Assembly: GCA_022841745.1 (NCBI GenBank)
Contig: JALHQW010000078.1
Coordinates: forward strand, 1 to 33,169
Length of the DNA stretch: 33,169 nt
Reading direction: 5' to 3'
Source: Saprospiraceae bacterium
GTDB taxonomy: Bacteria > Bacteroidota > Bacteroidia > Chitinophagales > Saprospiraceae
The notes beneath the pieces are model-generated. The model was not told the DNA's origin, did not search any database, and saw only the letters and a list, made by a program, of their open reading frames with translations. Each line of letters starts with the position of its first letter. The first letter of the stretch is position 1. Positions 1 to 7,774 of this stretch are shown one piece after another. The position numbers were made by a program, and so were the translations under genes.

Positions 1-117
1 TCCGAGTACAAGTCCAAAATCTTTGGGTTCTTCATATGCCGCTACTTTTAGCGGCAAGTTAATGTTGATTAGAACCCTTTTTCAAATAACCTAATCTTCG
101 ACCTGCAATAGGTCAGT
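1..117 (-). mobile_element. 5' end of an insertion sequence, cut by the contig end
   Basis: Bases 3-117 are an exact inverted copy of 33055-33169. Read on the minus strand, the segment starts with a small hairpin (GACCT/AGGTC), continues with a two-level hairpin, and then opens a reading frame at ATG 33-35 (MKNPKILDLYS) that runs off the contig. The leader plus start codon, present twice and facing outward at both ends, is what an assembly shows when it breaks inside two copies of one IS. The eleven residues recall the N-termini of IS4/IS701-type transposases from memory only, so the family is not assigned. Confidence 0.5.
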
Positions 118-337
118 AAATAATTGGTTTTTTAGTGGTTGGTGCTTCCCATAGGGGTGAATCGCAAAAATGGGACATAGCTACGCCCAAAGCCATCGGA
201 TATTCAGGTAGAAATGAGGGCTATTGTGTTTTACTAATCACATAATTAAGTGGAAAATCAACGGCTTGCAGATTCCAGCAGTCCCCCAATCCGAAATCCG
301 CAATCGTAAATCCGCATTTGTCATTCCCGTAGGGAAC
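118..337. other. Intergenic region with a single repeat arm and a small hairpin
   Basis: No gene is visible. Bases 286-316 are a run of the word AATCCGAAATCCGCAAT, the same word that forms the right arms of the palindromes inside mutY and aroB, but here no partner arm follows. Bases 324-336 form a short hairpin (TTCCC-gta-GGGAA) directly downstream of the outer-membrane gene that ends at 338, so it could serve as its transcript end, although no T-tract is seen. Confidence 0.5.
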
Positions 338-964
338 CTAGTCGTCCCAGCGCCCCCGGTCACGCCCAAAACCACCGATACGGATAGTGAGCGAGGCGGT
401 CATCGTCTGAAAATCCTTGGTGTCGAAGGAGGGATTTTCGGCAAGGCCACTCATGAAACGGTAGCCCACCGCTCCGCCGATGCGGAGCCAACGGAAGACG
501 TTGACCTCCAAGCCTGCTTCGGGCGTTAGTGCAAAGAAGGTGTCCTCATAATCGGGGTCGCTATTGCTGTCGAACTCAATGTCCACGGCACCCCAACCCG
601 CCTTCACGCTGCTGAAGAAGTGGATGACCTCGTGTTGCGGAGCAACATAACCGAGCCAGAACCCGCCGTGCCCCATGTCCAAGCGGTCGAAGTCTTCATT
701 GACGATGCGGTCGTAGTCCACGGTGCCGAGGCCGTAGCCGCCGATGAAGAAGTCGCCAGCGATGAGGCCGATGCCGCCGCCAGATGCAGTGGTAAGGTCA
801 TGCTTGAAATCGCTGAATTCCGTAATCGGGCTGACAAAGAAGCCGACCCGACGGCTGCGGCTGAAGAGGGTCTCGTCTTGGTTGCCGCCGTTGTGCCGCC
901 AAACTTGTGCGAAGATTTGCAAAGCGAAGCAGGCGAAAAGAATTATGAAGATTGATTTTTTCAT
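338..964 (-). CDS. Small outer-membrane beta-barrel-like protein (paralog 1)
   Basis: A 208-residue protein with an N-terminal signal peptide (MKKSIFIILFACFALQIFAQ, cleavage probably after FAQ). The remainder is rich in Gly and aromatic residues in alternating strands (for example GGYGLGTVDYD, HGGFWLGYVAP) and ends in a strand-like SLTIRIGGFGRDRGRW segment. This is the composition of a small porin-like barrel. It is a clear paralog of the next gene (1213-1818): both share DETLFS/DETMFS after the signal peptide, the GGYGxGT motif, KHGGFW/GHGGFW and a closing R(I/F)GGFG. It is last in a minus-strand series after FecR, the STN protein and paralog 2. The family is not recognised and the function is unknown. 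Confidence 0.75.
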   Translation of the reverse strand: MKKSIFIILFACFALQIFAQVWRHNGGNQDETLFSRSRRVGFFVSPITEFSDFKHDLTTASGGGIGLIAGDFFIGGYGLGTVDYDRIVNEDFDRLDMGHGGFWLGYVAPQHEVIHFFSSVKAGWGAVDIEFDSNSDPDYEDTFFALTPEAGLEVNVFRWLRIGGAVGYRFMSGLAENPSFDTKDFQTMTASLTIRIGGFGRDRGRWDD

Positions 965-1128
965 TGTTGAAAAGGTTTTGATTTTGAAATGGTTTAGAAG
1001 GTTTAGCGGGTTTAGTCAGGGGAAAATTTTAGGCAAAAAAACAGCACACTACACAGGTAGCAACTTGGTTTTTTGCCAAAAAAAACTTGATTACAGGATT
1101 TTTAAGTCGTAGCAGTAAAGTTCAATAT

Positions 1129-1183
1129 AGCAGCCCCTGACTGCCGACTGCCAACTGTCATCCCGATTCGTTCCTCATCGGGA
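1129..1183. repeat. Tandem-word repeat arm plus hairpin between the two OMP paralogs
   Basis: Bases 1129-1159 carry the word GACTGCC in tandem next to CAGCCCCTGA. The reverse complement of this module recurs at 10806-10844, downstream of ssb, and a variant lies inside the protease gene at 21976-22063. A separate hairpin (TCCCGAT/ATCGGGA) follows at 1161-1183. The spacer between the two paralogs (965-1212) shows no other gene. Confidence 0.6.
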
Positions 1184-1212
1184 CGGACTCACTATGCTCG
1201 CCGACTGCCCAC

Positions 1213-1818
1213 TCAATCACGGTCCCAGTCGTCGTCCCCAAACCCACCGAAGCGCAGCGTGAGCGTGCCACCGAAGCTGGAGAGGTCGTCGTTCTTGAAG
1301 CCGCCGACGCCATCGAAGCCGTTGACCCAGCGGTAAGAGGCCGTGGCAGCGATGCGGAAGAAGGAGAAGACGTTCAACTCCAGGCCCAGTTCCGGCGTGG
1401 TGACGAAGATGCTGCTGCGGTCGGAATTGAGTTCTACATCGTCAAAAGCCGTGAGTTTATAATTGGCCTTGCCCCAACCGAGCTTCACGGAGGCGTAGGG
1501 GTGGACGACCCGATGCTGCAAGGGCGTGTAGCCAATCCAGAAGCCGCCGTGTTTGAACTTGAGGGATTCGTTGCCGAGGGCATTGTCCAGGTTGAAAGTA
1601 GCCGTGCCCATGCCATAGCCACCGAGGTAGAAATCGTTGAGCACGAGGGCACCGCCACCGCCGCTGACCACCTCCACGTCATTGTTGAGGTTGGTGTATT
1701 CAATGATGGGCGCTCCCCAGCCGCCAACTCGGTCCACGTCACTGAACATGGTTTCGTCCTTTTGGGCAAACAAGGCTGTTGCTGAAAGCAAAAAACAGAT
1801 TACGATTGCGTTTTTCAT
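1213..1818 (-). CDS. Small outer-membrane beta-barrel-like protein (paralog 2)
   Basis: A 201-residue protein with a signal peptide ending ALFAQ, followed by beta-strand-like Gly/aromatic segments (GGYGMGTATF, KHGGFWIGYTP, SVKLGWGKANY) and a terminal LTLRFGGFGDDD. It aligns over its whole length with the neighbouring 338-964 product, so the two arose by tandem duplication. It lies downstream of the STN-domain repeat protein on the same strand, separated from it by a palindrome. It probably sits in the outer membrane; no ligand or role can be read from the sequence. Confidence 0.75.
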   Translation of the reverse strand: MKNAIVICFLLSATALFAQKDETMFSDVDRVGGWGAPIIEYTNLNNDVEVVSGGGGALVLNDFYLGGYGMGTATFNLDNALGNESLKFKHGGFWIGYTPLQHRVVHPYASVKLGWGKANYKLTAFDDVELNSDRSSIFVTTPELGLELNVFSFFRIAATASYRWVNGFDGVGGFKNDDLSSFGGTLTLRFGGFGDDDWDRD

Positions 1819-1834
1819 TGTTACATTGTTTCAT

Positions 1835-1921
1835 GGCTTCATTGTTTCATGGCTTCATTGTTTCACTGTTGCCGCCCATGCGAGCAACCATGAAACAATG
1901 AAGCCATGAAACAATGAAGCC
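1835..1921. repeat. Palindromic tandem-word element filling an operon gap
   Basis: Two 38-nt arms, 1835-1872 and 1884-1921, are reverse complements with two mismatches. Each arm is built from tandem copies of the 16-nt word GGCTTCATTGTTTCAT. The loop is 11 nt. The element occupies nearly the whole gap between the stop of the STN gene (1924) and the start of the OMP gene (1818), so a strong RNA hairpin would separate the two reading frames. Confidence 0.85.
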
Positions 1922-1923
1922 GT

Positions 1924-3693
1924 TCAAAACCTAAACCCCGCATTAACGCCCACCCAAGCTTTTAGGTTGGTGTCGGCGCTGAGGTCTTCGTTTATCAAAG
2001 CGTAGGGCACCACGGGCGACTTGATGATTCCGGTCTCGGCATTGCGGAGCTGCGACACCATCACATTGGCCGTGGGGCCGAGGAAGAAGCCGATGCTACT
2101 GCCGAGCTGGTGGTTCCAGAGCCAACGGAATTGGCCGATGCTGTTCAACGTGTTCGTCCATGGCTCGCTCTCGTTGATGTGCATCGCCATCAGTTCCCAG
2201 TTCAAGCTGCTCCTTTGAGACAGCTTAGTGACCTTGCCTATGCCGTAGCCGATTCCCCAGATATAAGAGCCATCGCCCGGCGGAACCCTCGCTCCTACAT
2301 GAAAGATGTTGTAAAATCTGTTTGCCCCTAGTTTGAGCTGAAAATTTCCATGTAAAATTTCACTTCCGTAAATTTCAGCCTTGTTGTAGCCTCGTTTTAC
2401 GATGTTGATAAGCGCAATAGGCACCCCGCTCACCGTGTCGGAAATATTGATAAGGCCAATTTGAAGGCCCCGCATATTGCCTTTTGCACGGTTAAAGGTG
2501 CCGAACTGGCCTACCTGCACGTCATCGGCCCTGTTGAAAAGGCCGCTTATCTGCACCTTGGTGTTGCCGCCGCTGGTGTTGAACACGCCCGCTGCCTGCC
2601 ATTTCGAACTGCCCTTTGTGCGGTTGAAGCCACCAGCAGCCTGAAACTTCGAGTCGCCACCCGTTTTATTGAAAAGGCCGGAGGCTTGTAGTGCCCTCGT
2701 GTTGCCACCTGCCACGTTGAACAGGCCAGAGGCCTGCATCCCGGTCATGTCGCCCCGCACCATGTTGGCGAAGCCAGCTGCTTGGGCTGCCTCGGCTTTG
2801 TTCGCAAAATTGACGACACCGGCCGCTTGGAAGCCTTTCGTGCTGCCACCCGCATAATTGAAGATGCCACCGAACTGCGTTCCGGTCATGTTGCGGTTCA
2901 CCTTGTTGCCGAGGCCAGCGGCCTGAAAGCCTGTCATATCGGTTTTCACCATGTTCAGGCCGCCACCGATTTCCATGCCGTTCACAGCGCCGTTTACGCC
3001 CCAGATGACATTGAGCGAGAGGTTGTTACTCACGTCGTCACTCTGTCGGGTATTGGTGCCAACGAATGGCAAAATAGATACCTGCGCCACCCTTTTCTCA
3101 GAAGTGGGTCGGCGGCCCCAACTATCGGCATCGTAGCGCCATTTCTCAAAATTCAGTAGGGTTTGATCAAAAGGATGGGTGCTAACCTCATGGGTAATGG
3201 GTTGCACATTGGGCGTTTCCAAGGCCAGGACGGTATCACGATTGCTGGTCGAAACCATTTTTTCCGCTTCGGGATTTGGTTCGTTCGTGACCAAAACGGC
3301 AGGGGGAGTAGGGTTTGCTTCGGGGTCGGAGGTCTTTTTCTTGGGTGCGGGCTGTTTGATGCCAACGTCCTTGTTGATTGGTTTGGAAGGGTCGCTTCGC
3401 AGCACGATATGGTTTCCAACGAGCATGTAGCCAATGGTCACGTTCTCGAAAAGCCTTTCTAGCGCTGTGGCAAGCGGCATGTCAACGACCTTGGCACTGA
3501 TGCGCTGGCGCACGTTCACCTGTTCGGTGCTGTAGGAAAACGGGATTTGGTAGCGTTGTGTGAGGTCGGTGAGCGCCTCTTTGATTCGGGTATTGCTGTA
3601 TTCGAAAGTGACTTTTTTGGTAAGCATGCCACTTTGCGCCAATAAGCCATTGGCGAGCAAAAAAAATAGGTAGATGGCTTGGCTTTTCCTCAT
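1924..3693 (-). CDS. STN-domain protein with a long array of short beta-type repeats
   Basis: A 589-residue exported protein. Residues 1-19 look like a signal peptide. Residues about 25-100 match the STN domain (secretin/TonB N-terminus) known from FecA-type receptors and FecR partners: VTFEYSNTRIKEAL, then PLATALERLF and GNHIVLR. A Pro/Lys-rich linker follows. Residues about 235-430 are some eleven repeats of 15-16 residues with the core (F/L)QAAGxFNxxxG, resembling LA_2272-type surface repeats, and a C-terminal region could be a beta domain. No TonB plug or barrel is present, so this is not a TonB-dependent receptor. The FecR-like gene lies directly upstream on the same strand with a 42-base gap. 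I infer a sensor or surface protein working with that regulator; the ligand is unknown. Confidence 0.75.
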   Translation of the reverse strand: MRKSQAIYLFFLLANGLLAQSGMLTKKVTFEYSNTRIKEALTDLTQRYQIPFSYSTEQVNVRQRISAKVVDMPLATALERLFENVTIGYMLVGNHIVLRSDPSKPINKDVGIKQPAPKKKTSDPEANPTPPAVLVTNEPNPEAEKMVSTSNRDTVLALETPNVQPITHEVSTHPFDQTLLNFEKWRYDADSWGRRPTSEKRVAQVSILPFVGTNTRQSDDVSNNLSLNVIWGVNGAVNGMEIGGGLNMVKTDMTGFQAAGLGNKVNRNMTGTQFGGIFNYAGGSTKGFQAAGVVNFANKAEAAQAAGFANMVRGDMTGMQASGLFNVAGGNTRALQASGLFNKTGGDSKFQAAGGFNRTKGSSKWQAAGVFNTSGGNTKVQISGLFNRADDVQVGQFGTFNRAKGNMRGLQIGLINISDTVSGVPIALINIVKRGYNKAEIYGSEILHGNFQLKLGANRFYNIFHVGARVPPGDGSYIWGIGYGIGKVTKLSQRSSLNWELMAMHINESEPWTNTLNSIGQFRWLWNHQLGSSIGFFLGPTANVMVSQLRNAETGIIKSPVVPYALINEDLSADTNLKAWVGVNAGFRF

Positions 3694-3698
3694 ATTTT

Positions 3699-3732
3699 CA
3701 GTTGGCCGTCACAGTCGGCAAACTGCCAACTG
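3699..3732. repeat. Short palindrome in the FecR/STN gap
   Basis: CAGTTGGC (3699-3706) pairs with GCCAACTG (3725-3732). The sequence uses the same GCCAACTG word as the elements at 1129-1159, 10806-10844 and 21976-22063, and fills the 42-base gap between the FecR-like stop and the STN start. Confidence 0.65.
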
Positions 3733-3735
3733 TTT

Positions 3736-4767
3736 TCACTGACACCCTTTTCCACTGAGCAAGTAGCGCCCATCCGTCTTGGAGAATTCAAAGCCGACGG
3801 TGGTGCCGATTACCGTAAGAATGTCCTCTAAATTAGCTTGTTCGAAAGCAGTGGTTGTTGTAAAATTGCATTCGAGCAGTGCAGGGTTTTCGGCTTCAAC
3901 TACAACGCCGAAATAACGCTCCAACGCTGCAACGACGTACATTAATTTTTCATCGTCAAAAACCAGCTTCTGTGTTTTCCAAGCGTCGGCATTGTCCTGC
4001 TCTATCGTCGCAAGCTCAATTTTTTCTTCTTTCTTTTTGTAAACACCCGTTTGGCCAGGGGCCAATGGGGCTATGGACTGTTTGGCCTTTTTACTGGTCA
4101 ATGCCACTTTGCCGGTCTTGACCGTTACCTCAACCGCTTCTTCGCTTTCATACGCACGCACATTGAAAGAAGTGCCCAGCACCGTCACCTTGGCATCGCC
4201 TGTGGTGATTTCAAATGGCCTGTCCACCATGCGCTCCACGTCGAAGAATGCCTCGCCCACCAAGTTCACTTGGCGCTGAACGAAGTTGGCATCGTAGGCC
4301 ATGCTGGAGTTTTCGTTTAGCCAAACCCGGCTGCTGTCGGGCAGTGTAATGGCTTTGCGTTCGTTGTCGAGTGTCCGTATTTCAACCAATTGCAGTTGCT
4401 GTGCAACGGGTGCCCGGTTCGTCCACCAAAGCCCTGCGCCAATGGCCAACAAAACTGCGGCGGCCACGCTCCAGCGGCGGGCTATTTTCGACAGCGGCAC
4501 GATTTTACCCGCTGGGCGCTCCACGATTTCTGGAGCTGTGGCAGGTGTGGCGGTATCTATCTTGGCCCAAGCTGCGGCCATGTCCGCCTCGAAGGGGCTG
4601 GCAACGGCTTGTTCGGTGATTGCCCAAGCTTGCGTCCATTCCTCAAAAAGGCGTTGGTTGTCAGCACTGGCATCCGTCCAGGCAAACAAATCCTGCTCCT
4701 CGGCAGGGGTCACCTGCCCGGCAAGGTACTTGGCCGCAAGGGCTGAATATTTGTCGAGTTCTTCCAA
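3736..4767 (-). CDS. FecR-family anti-sigma/regulatory membrane protein
   Basis: A 343-residue protein. The N-terminal cytoplasmic part (about residues 1-60, with LAGQVTPAEEQDLFAW) fits the DUF4880 segment of FecR-like anti-sigma factors. One membrane helix lies at about 99-116. The periplasmic FecR domain follows, with the typical LPDSSRVWLNENSSMAY and GEAFFDVERMVDRPFEI stretches and LGTSFNVRAYE. The C-terminus (KLVFDDEKLMYVVAALERYF) matches DUF4974. In Bacteroidota such proteins hold an ECF sigma factor and read the state of an STN-bearing outer-membrane partner. Here the STN partner is directly downstream, but no ECF sigma gene is in the window: upstream there is only an oppositely oriented esterase. 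The sigma partner must be elsewhere or absent. Confidence 0.88.
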   Translation of the reverse strand: MEELDKYSALAAKYLAGQVTPAEEQDLFAWTDASADNQRLFEEWTQAWAITEQAVASPFEADMAAAWAKIDTATPATAPEIVERPAGKIVPLSKIARRWSVAAAVLLAIGAGLWWTNRAPVAQQLQLVEIRTLDNERKAITLPDSSRVWLNENSSMAYDANFVQRQVNLVGEAFFDVERMVDRPFEITTGDAKVTVLGTSFNVRAYESEEAVEVTVKTGKVALTSKKAKQSIAPLAPGQTGVYKKKEEKIELATIEQDNADAWKTQKLVFDDEKLMYVVAALERYFGVVVEAENPALLECNFTTTTAFEQANLEDILTVIGTTVGFEFSKTDGRYLLSGKGCQ

Positions 4768-4807
4768 ATGAAAATGGTTCTAACTATTGCGATGCGGGCA
4801 ACATCGG

Positions 4808-4825
4808 CTTACCCCTATGGGTAAG
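4808..4825 (-). promoter_or_regulatory. Hairpin in the leader of the FecR-like gene
   Basis: CTTACCC and GGGTAAG pair across a CTAT loop about 40 bases upstream of the FecR-like start codon. Whether it acts on expression is not shown by the sequence. Confidence 0.35.
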
Positions 4826-4943
4826 GCAAGGTTTTTGAAAAATTTAGCTTTTCGGTTAAAAAAAGCCGATGAAAATTATCCCTTGCCGTGGTTTCGCCGC
4901 CCAATTGTGGAGCAAAAGTAAAACGTACGCTGACCAAAATCAC

Positions 4944-4995
4944 CTTGCCTTCGGTTTATTCGGCTAATTTTGCGTCTCGCTAATTCCGGTTAGCG
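4944..4995 (+). promoter_or_regulatory. Promoter and leader hairpin of the esterase gene
   Basis: TAATTTTG at 4965-4972 fits the Bacteroidota -7 consensus TAnnTTTG, with a TTG at 4944-4946 at suitable -33 spacing. It is followed by a perfect 6-bp hairpin, CGCTAA-ttccgg-TTAGCG (4978-4995), in the transcribed leader, ahead of the ATG at 5033. Confidence 0.5.
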
Positions 4996-5032
4996 ACAAA
5001 ATAACCCCAATTTACCTGCAGTAATACTACAC

Positions 5033-5803
5033 ATGAATCCCAGTTTATTACCTAAGATAGAAGTCATCAGCAATGCCGTAAAGCCACCGCCCCTTGGCCT
5101 GCGCCGCCGAATCGCAGTGCTGCTTCCGCACAACTACCACAATACCGACAAACGCTACCCCGTCCTTTACCTGCAAGACGGCCAAAACCTATTGGAACAC
5201 CGCTCCCCGTTCGGCAACTGGCATGTTGACAAACGCCTTGCAAACATGGCCGAGCATGGCTTAGGCGACCTCATCGTAGTGGCCATTGACCATGCCGAGG
5301 AAGACCGCATCCGGGAGTTTTCGCCGCCAGAGGTGACGAAGTTCGGCCCCAGCCTCGGCAAGCAGTACGCCCATTATATGGCAGAGGAACTGAAGCCCTA
5401 CGTGGACGCCAATTTCCGCACCCTGCCCGACCGCAAGCACACGGGCGTCGGAGGCAGCAGCATGGGCGGGCTTATCAGTGTTTACAGCGGTTTTATCTTC
5501 CCGGAGGCTTTCGGCAAGATGATGATTTTCTCTCCTTCGCTTTGGCTTTCGCCAAAGATTTATTTCCACGCCATCAATTTTTTCAACCCATTTCAGACAA
5601 AAATATACCTTTACGCAGGCGGCAACGAGGGGGCCAATATGGTACCCAACGTGCAGCGCTTGAAGGCTGCCCTACAGCGCAAAGGCTTGGACGGCAGCAA
5701 GATTGAGTTCAATGTCTCCATTGACCCGCACGGGGAACACAACGAAGCCAAATGGGGCGAAGAGTTCCCGAAGGCAGTGGAGTGGCTTTTTTTCAAGGAT
5801 TGA
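5033..5803 (+). CDS. Alpha/beta-hydrolase, putative esterase (enterochelin-esterase/esterase D type)
   Basis: A 256-residue protein of the putative-esterase family. The N-terminal part has LRRRIAVLLPHNYHNTDKRY followed by PVLYLQDGQNLLE, typical of this group. The nucleophile is Ser143 in the elbow GGSSMGG (GxSxG). A later Asp and the His in the DPHGEHNEAKWGEEFP segment probably complete the triad. There is no signal peptide, so it is probably cytoplasmic. It lies just upstream of glycogen synthase on the same strand; the 77 bases between stop and next start are wholly a palindromic repeat that includes the esterase stop codon. The substrate cannot be told from the sequence; the position suggests but does not prove a carbohydrate ester. 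Confidence 0.8.
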   Translation: MNPSLLPKIEVISNAVKPPPLGLRRRIAVLLPHNYHNTDKRYPVLYLQDGQNLLEHRSPFGNWHVDKRLANMAEHGLGDLIVVAIDHAEEDRIREFSPPEVTKFGPSLGKQYAHYMAEELKPYVDANFRTLPDRKHTGVGGSSMGGLISVYSGFIFPEAFGKMMIFSPSLWLSPKIYFHAINFFNPFQTKIYLYAGGNEGANMVPNVQRLKAALQRKGLDGSKIEFNVSIDPHGEHNEAKWGEEFPKAVEWLFFKD

Positions 5804-5878
5804 AGGACTGAATAAAAGAAGGATTGAAGGCTGGGCCACGTCCTTCAATCCTCCAATCCTTCAATCCTTCAATCCTTT
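5795..5878. repeat. Palindromic tandem-word element between esterase and glgA
   Basis: The left arm (5795-5830) repeats GGATTGAAGG and the right arm (5841-5878) repeats CCTTCAATCC. The element includes the last codons and the TGA of the esterase and ends two bases before the ATG of glgA at 5881. The frame of glgA is open upstream through the right arm to an ATG at 5824, but those 19 residues are only translated repeat. Confidence 0.85.
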
Positions 5879-5880
5879 CT

Positions 5881-7311
5881 ATGAAAATCCTCCACATCAG
5901 CATGGAATGCTACCCAGCGGCCAAGTACGGCGGGCTGGGCGACGTGGTCGGCGCACTGCCGATCTACCTCAACAAGGCGAGCGTCAGCACCGCCGTCATC
6001 ATGCCCAAGTTTGCAACCAAGTGGCTCATGCAGCAACGCTACCGGGAGGTGTTCCAAGGGTATGTGCGGCTGCACAACGAGCATATCTGGTTTTCCATAG
6101 AAGAAGTGCAGAACGAGAGCCTTGGTTTTCCGCTCTACGTGGCCAATATCCCCGGCAAGTTCGACCGGCCCGGCGTCTATGGCGACCCCGGCGGCGGCTG
6201 GTACAGCGATGAGGTGGAGCGCTACCTCTGCTTCCAGCAGGCCGTGCTGAAATGGGTGATGGACATGCGCTGGAAGCCGCAAATCCTGCACTGCCACGAC
6301 CACCACACGGGCCTCATCCCGTTCATGGTGAAATATTGCCCGGAGTTTCATTCGCTCCGCAATATGCCCACCATATTCACCATCCACAATGGCGAGTACA
6401 ATGGGGCATTCAGTTGGAACAATGCCCACCTGCTGCCCTATTTCCAGGCCGATGCCCGTTGGCTGCTCGACTGGGGAAACACCATCTGCCCATTGGCCTC
6501 TGCGTTGAAGTGCTGCTGGCGATTCACGACCGTCTCGCCCGGCTACTTGGAAGAGCTGAAATACAGCGCCGCTGGCCTCGAACCACTCATCAACAGCGAG
6601 ATGCCCAAGGCATTGGGCATCATCAATGGGATTGATGCTGCGCTTTGGGACCCCGCCACCGACAAGTACATTGCCCATAAATTAGTAAAGGGCAACATGG
6701 AAGAGTTCAAGCAGCGGAACAAGGAAAAACTGCACGACCGCTTCCGCATCATACCCGATTTGCCCATCATTACTTTTATTGGGCGATTGGTGCGGGAAAA
6801 AGGGGCCGACCTCATCCCCGACACCATCCGTCGGGTGGTGGGAAGCGGCGTCAGGGCGGGCTTCGTCGTGCTGGGCACGGGCGAGCCGGATTTGATGCAG
6901 GCCTTCGCCGACATGAAGCACCAACTCCCCGGCTTCTACGATGCCTCGCTGGAATACAACGAAGGCTTGGCGCACCAGCTCTACGCAGGTTCCGACTTCT
7001 TGATAATGCCCTCACGGGTGGAGCCTTGCGGCCTGAACCAAATGTACGCCTGTCGCTACGGCACCATCCCCATCGTGCGCAGCGTGGGCGGCCTGAAGGA
7101 CACCATCATTGACATCGGCGACCACGGCGGGCGGGGCATCCGTTTCAACCAGTTCTCGGTGGAAGATGCGGCGATGGCCATCTTCCGAGCCGTTAAGGTT
7201 TACAACAACCCCGAAGTGCTCACCAGCCTGCGGGAGCGAATCATGGCCGTGGATTTCTCGTGGGAGCGCTCCGCAAAGGACTATATGCGGCTGTATGAAG
7301 AGTTAAGCTAA
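5881..7311 (+). CDS. glgA: Glycogen synthase (ADP/UDP-glucose glucosyltransferase, GT5)
   Basis: A 476-residue GT5 enzyme that extends alpha-1,4-glucan chains from a nucleotide sugar in the cytoplasm. The N-terminus is MKILHISMECYPAAKYGGLG; Lys15 with the KxGGLGDV motif is the nucleotide-sugar binding loop of GlgA. The C-terminal lobe has FIGRLVREKGADLI, the catalytic MPSRVEPCGLNQMYA segment and GTIPIVRSVGGLKDTI. I chose the ATG at 5881 because it starts exactly at the conserved N-terminus; the in-frame ATG at 5824 would add only repeat sequence. Ribosome binding is not obvious, as is usual in this phylum. It probably forms a unit with the upstream esterase. The length fits the family. Confidence 0.95.
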   Translation: MKILHISMECYPAAKYGGLGDVVGALPIYLNKASVSTAVIMPKFATKWLMQQRYREVFQGYVRLHNEHIWFSIEEVQNESLGFPLYVANIPGKFDRPGVYGDPGGGWYSDEVERYLCFQQAVLKWVMDMRWKPQILHCHDHHTGLIPFMVKYCPEFHSLRNMPTIFTIHNGEYNGAFSWNNAHLLPYFQADARWLLDWGNTICPLASALKCCWRFTTVSPGYLEELKYSAAGLEPLINSEMPKALGIINGIDAALWDPATDKYIAHKLVKGNMEEFKQRNKEKLHDRFRIIPDLPIITFIGRLVREKGADLIPDTIRRVVGSGVRAGFVVLGTGEPDLMQAFADMKHQLPGFYDASLEYNEGLAHQLYAGSDFLIMPSRVEPCGLNQMYACRYGTIPIVRSVGGLKDTIIDIGDHGGRGIRFNQFSVEDAAMAIFRAVKVYNNPEVLTSLRERIMAVDFSWERSAKDYMRLYEELS

Positions 7312-7313
7312 GC

Positions 7314-7640
7314 TCAACTTAAACGAAAGGCAAGCAGCACCAGCCCAATCACCAACAATGCTCCGAAGATGGTCTTGTTGTGCCTTGCCACCCATTCCGG
7401 CAGGTAGATGTCGAAATTGGCCTTTTGGCTATCGGAATACTGCCTTGCAATGGGTGTGAGTGGGCAACTGCCCCTGCCCACCACCAACGCAAGCCCCTCG
7501 AACACCATTAGTCCCACGGAAATATAGGTGACGGTCGTGACCGCCCCACTCAAAATGCAGCAAATGGCAGCAACCATAATGCCCCAGATGGCGGTGTGGA
7601 GGGTTTTTACAAACACTAATTTCTGTACCTCGCCTTTCAT
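7314..7640 (-). CDS. Small conserved membrane protein (unknown function)
   Basis: About 108 residues from the ATG at 7640. It has hydrophobic segments TAIWGIMVAAICCILSGAV, ISVGLMVFEGLALVVG and a C-terminal FGALLVIGLVLLAF helix, with the conserved-looking stretch CPLTPIARQYSDSQKANFDI between them. This looks like a small Bacteroidota inner-membrane family of about 110 residues that I know only as hypothetical. The same frame stays open upstream to a GTG at 7787 and encodes a further helix (ALGFIGLIWVIA), which would overlap the divergent glucokinase start by 13 bases. I prefer the ATG at 7640, but a longer or fused form is possible. The gene ends 2 bases after glgA, which converges on it. Confidence 0.6.
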   Translation of the reverse strand: MKGEVQKLVFVKTLHTAIWGIMVAAICCILSGAVTTVTYISVGLMVFEGLALVVGRGSCPLTPIARQYSDSQKANFDIYLPEWVARHNKTIFGALLVIGLVLLAFRLS

Positions 7641-7774
7641 GTCAGCTTTTTTAGCAAGCATCGAAATTAAAAGGACTAACACAGCCTGCCATTGATTTTT
7701 TTCAGGTTTAGCAATGACCCAAATCAACCCAATGAAGCCTAAAGCGGTCTCAACTTGCTCCAAATATTTGAGAC

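Noticed and set aside
5824-5880. N-terminal extension of glycogen synthase
   Set aside because: The 19 codons are repeat DNA; the conserved GlgA N-terminus starts at 5881.
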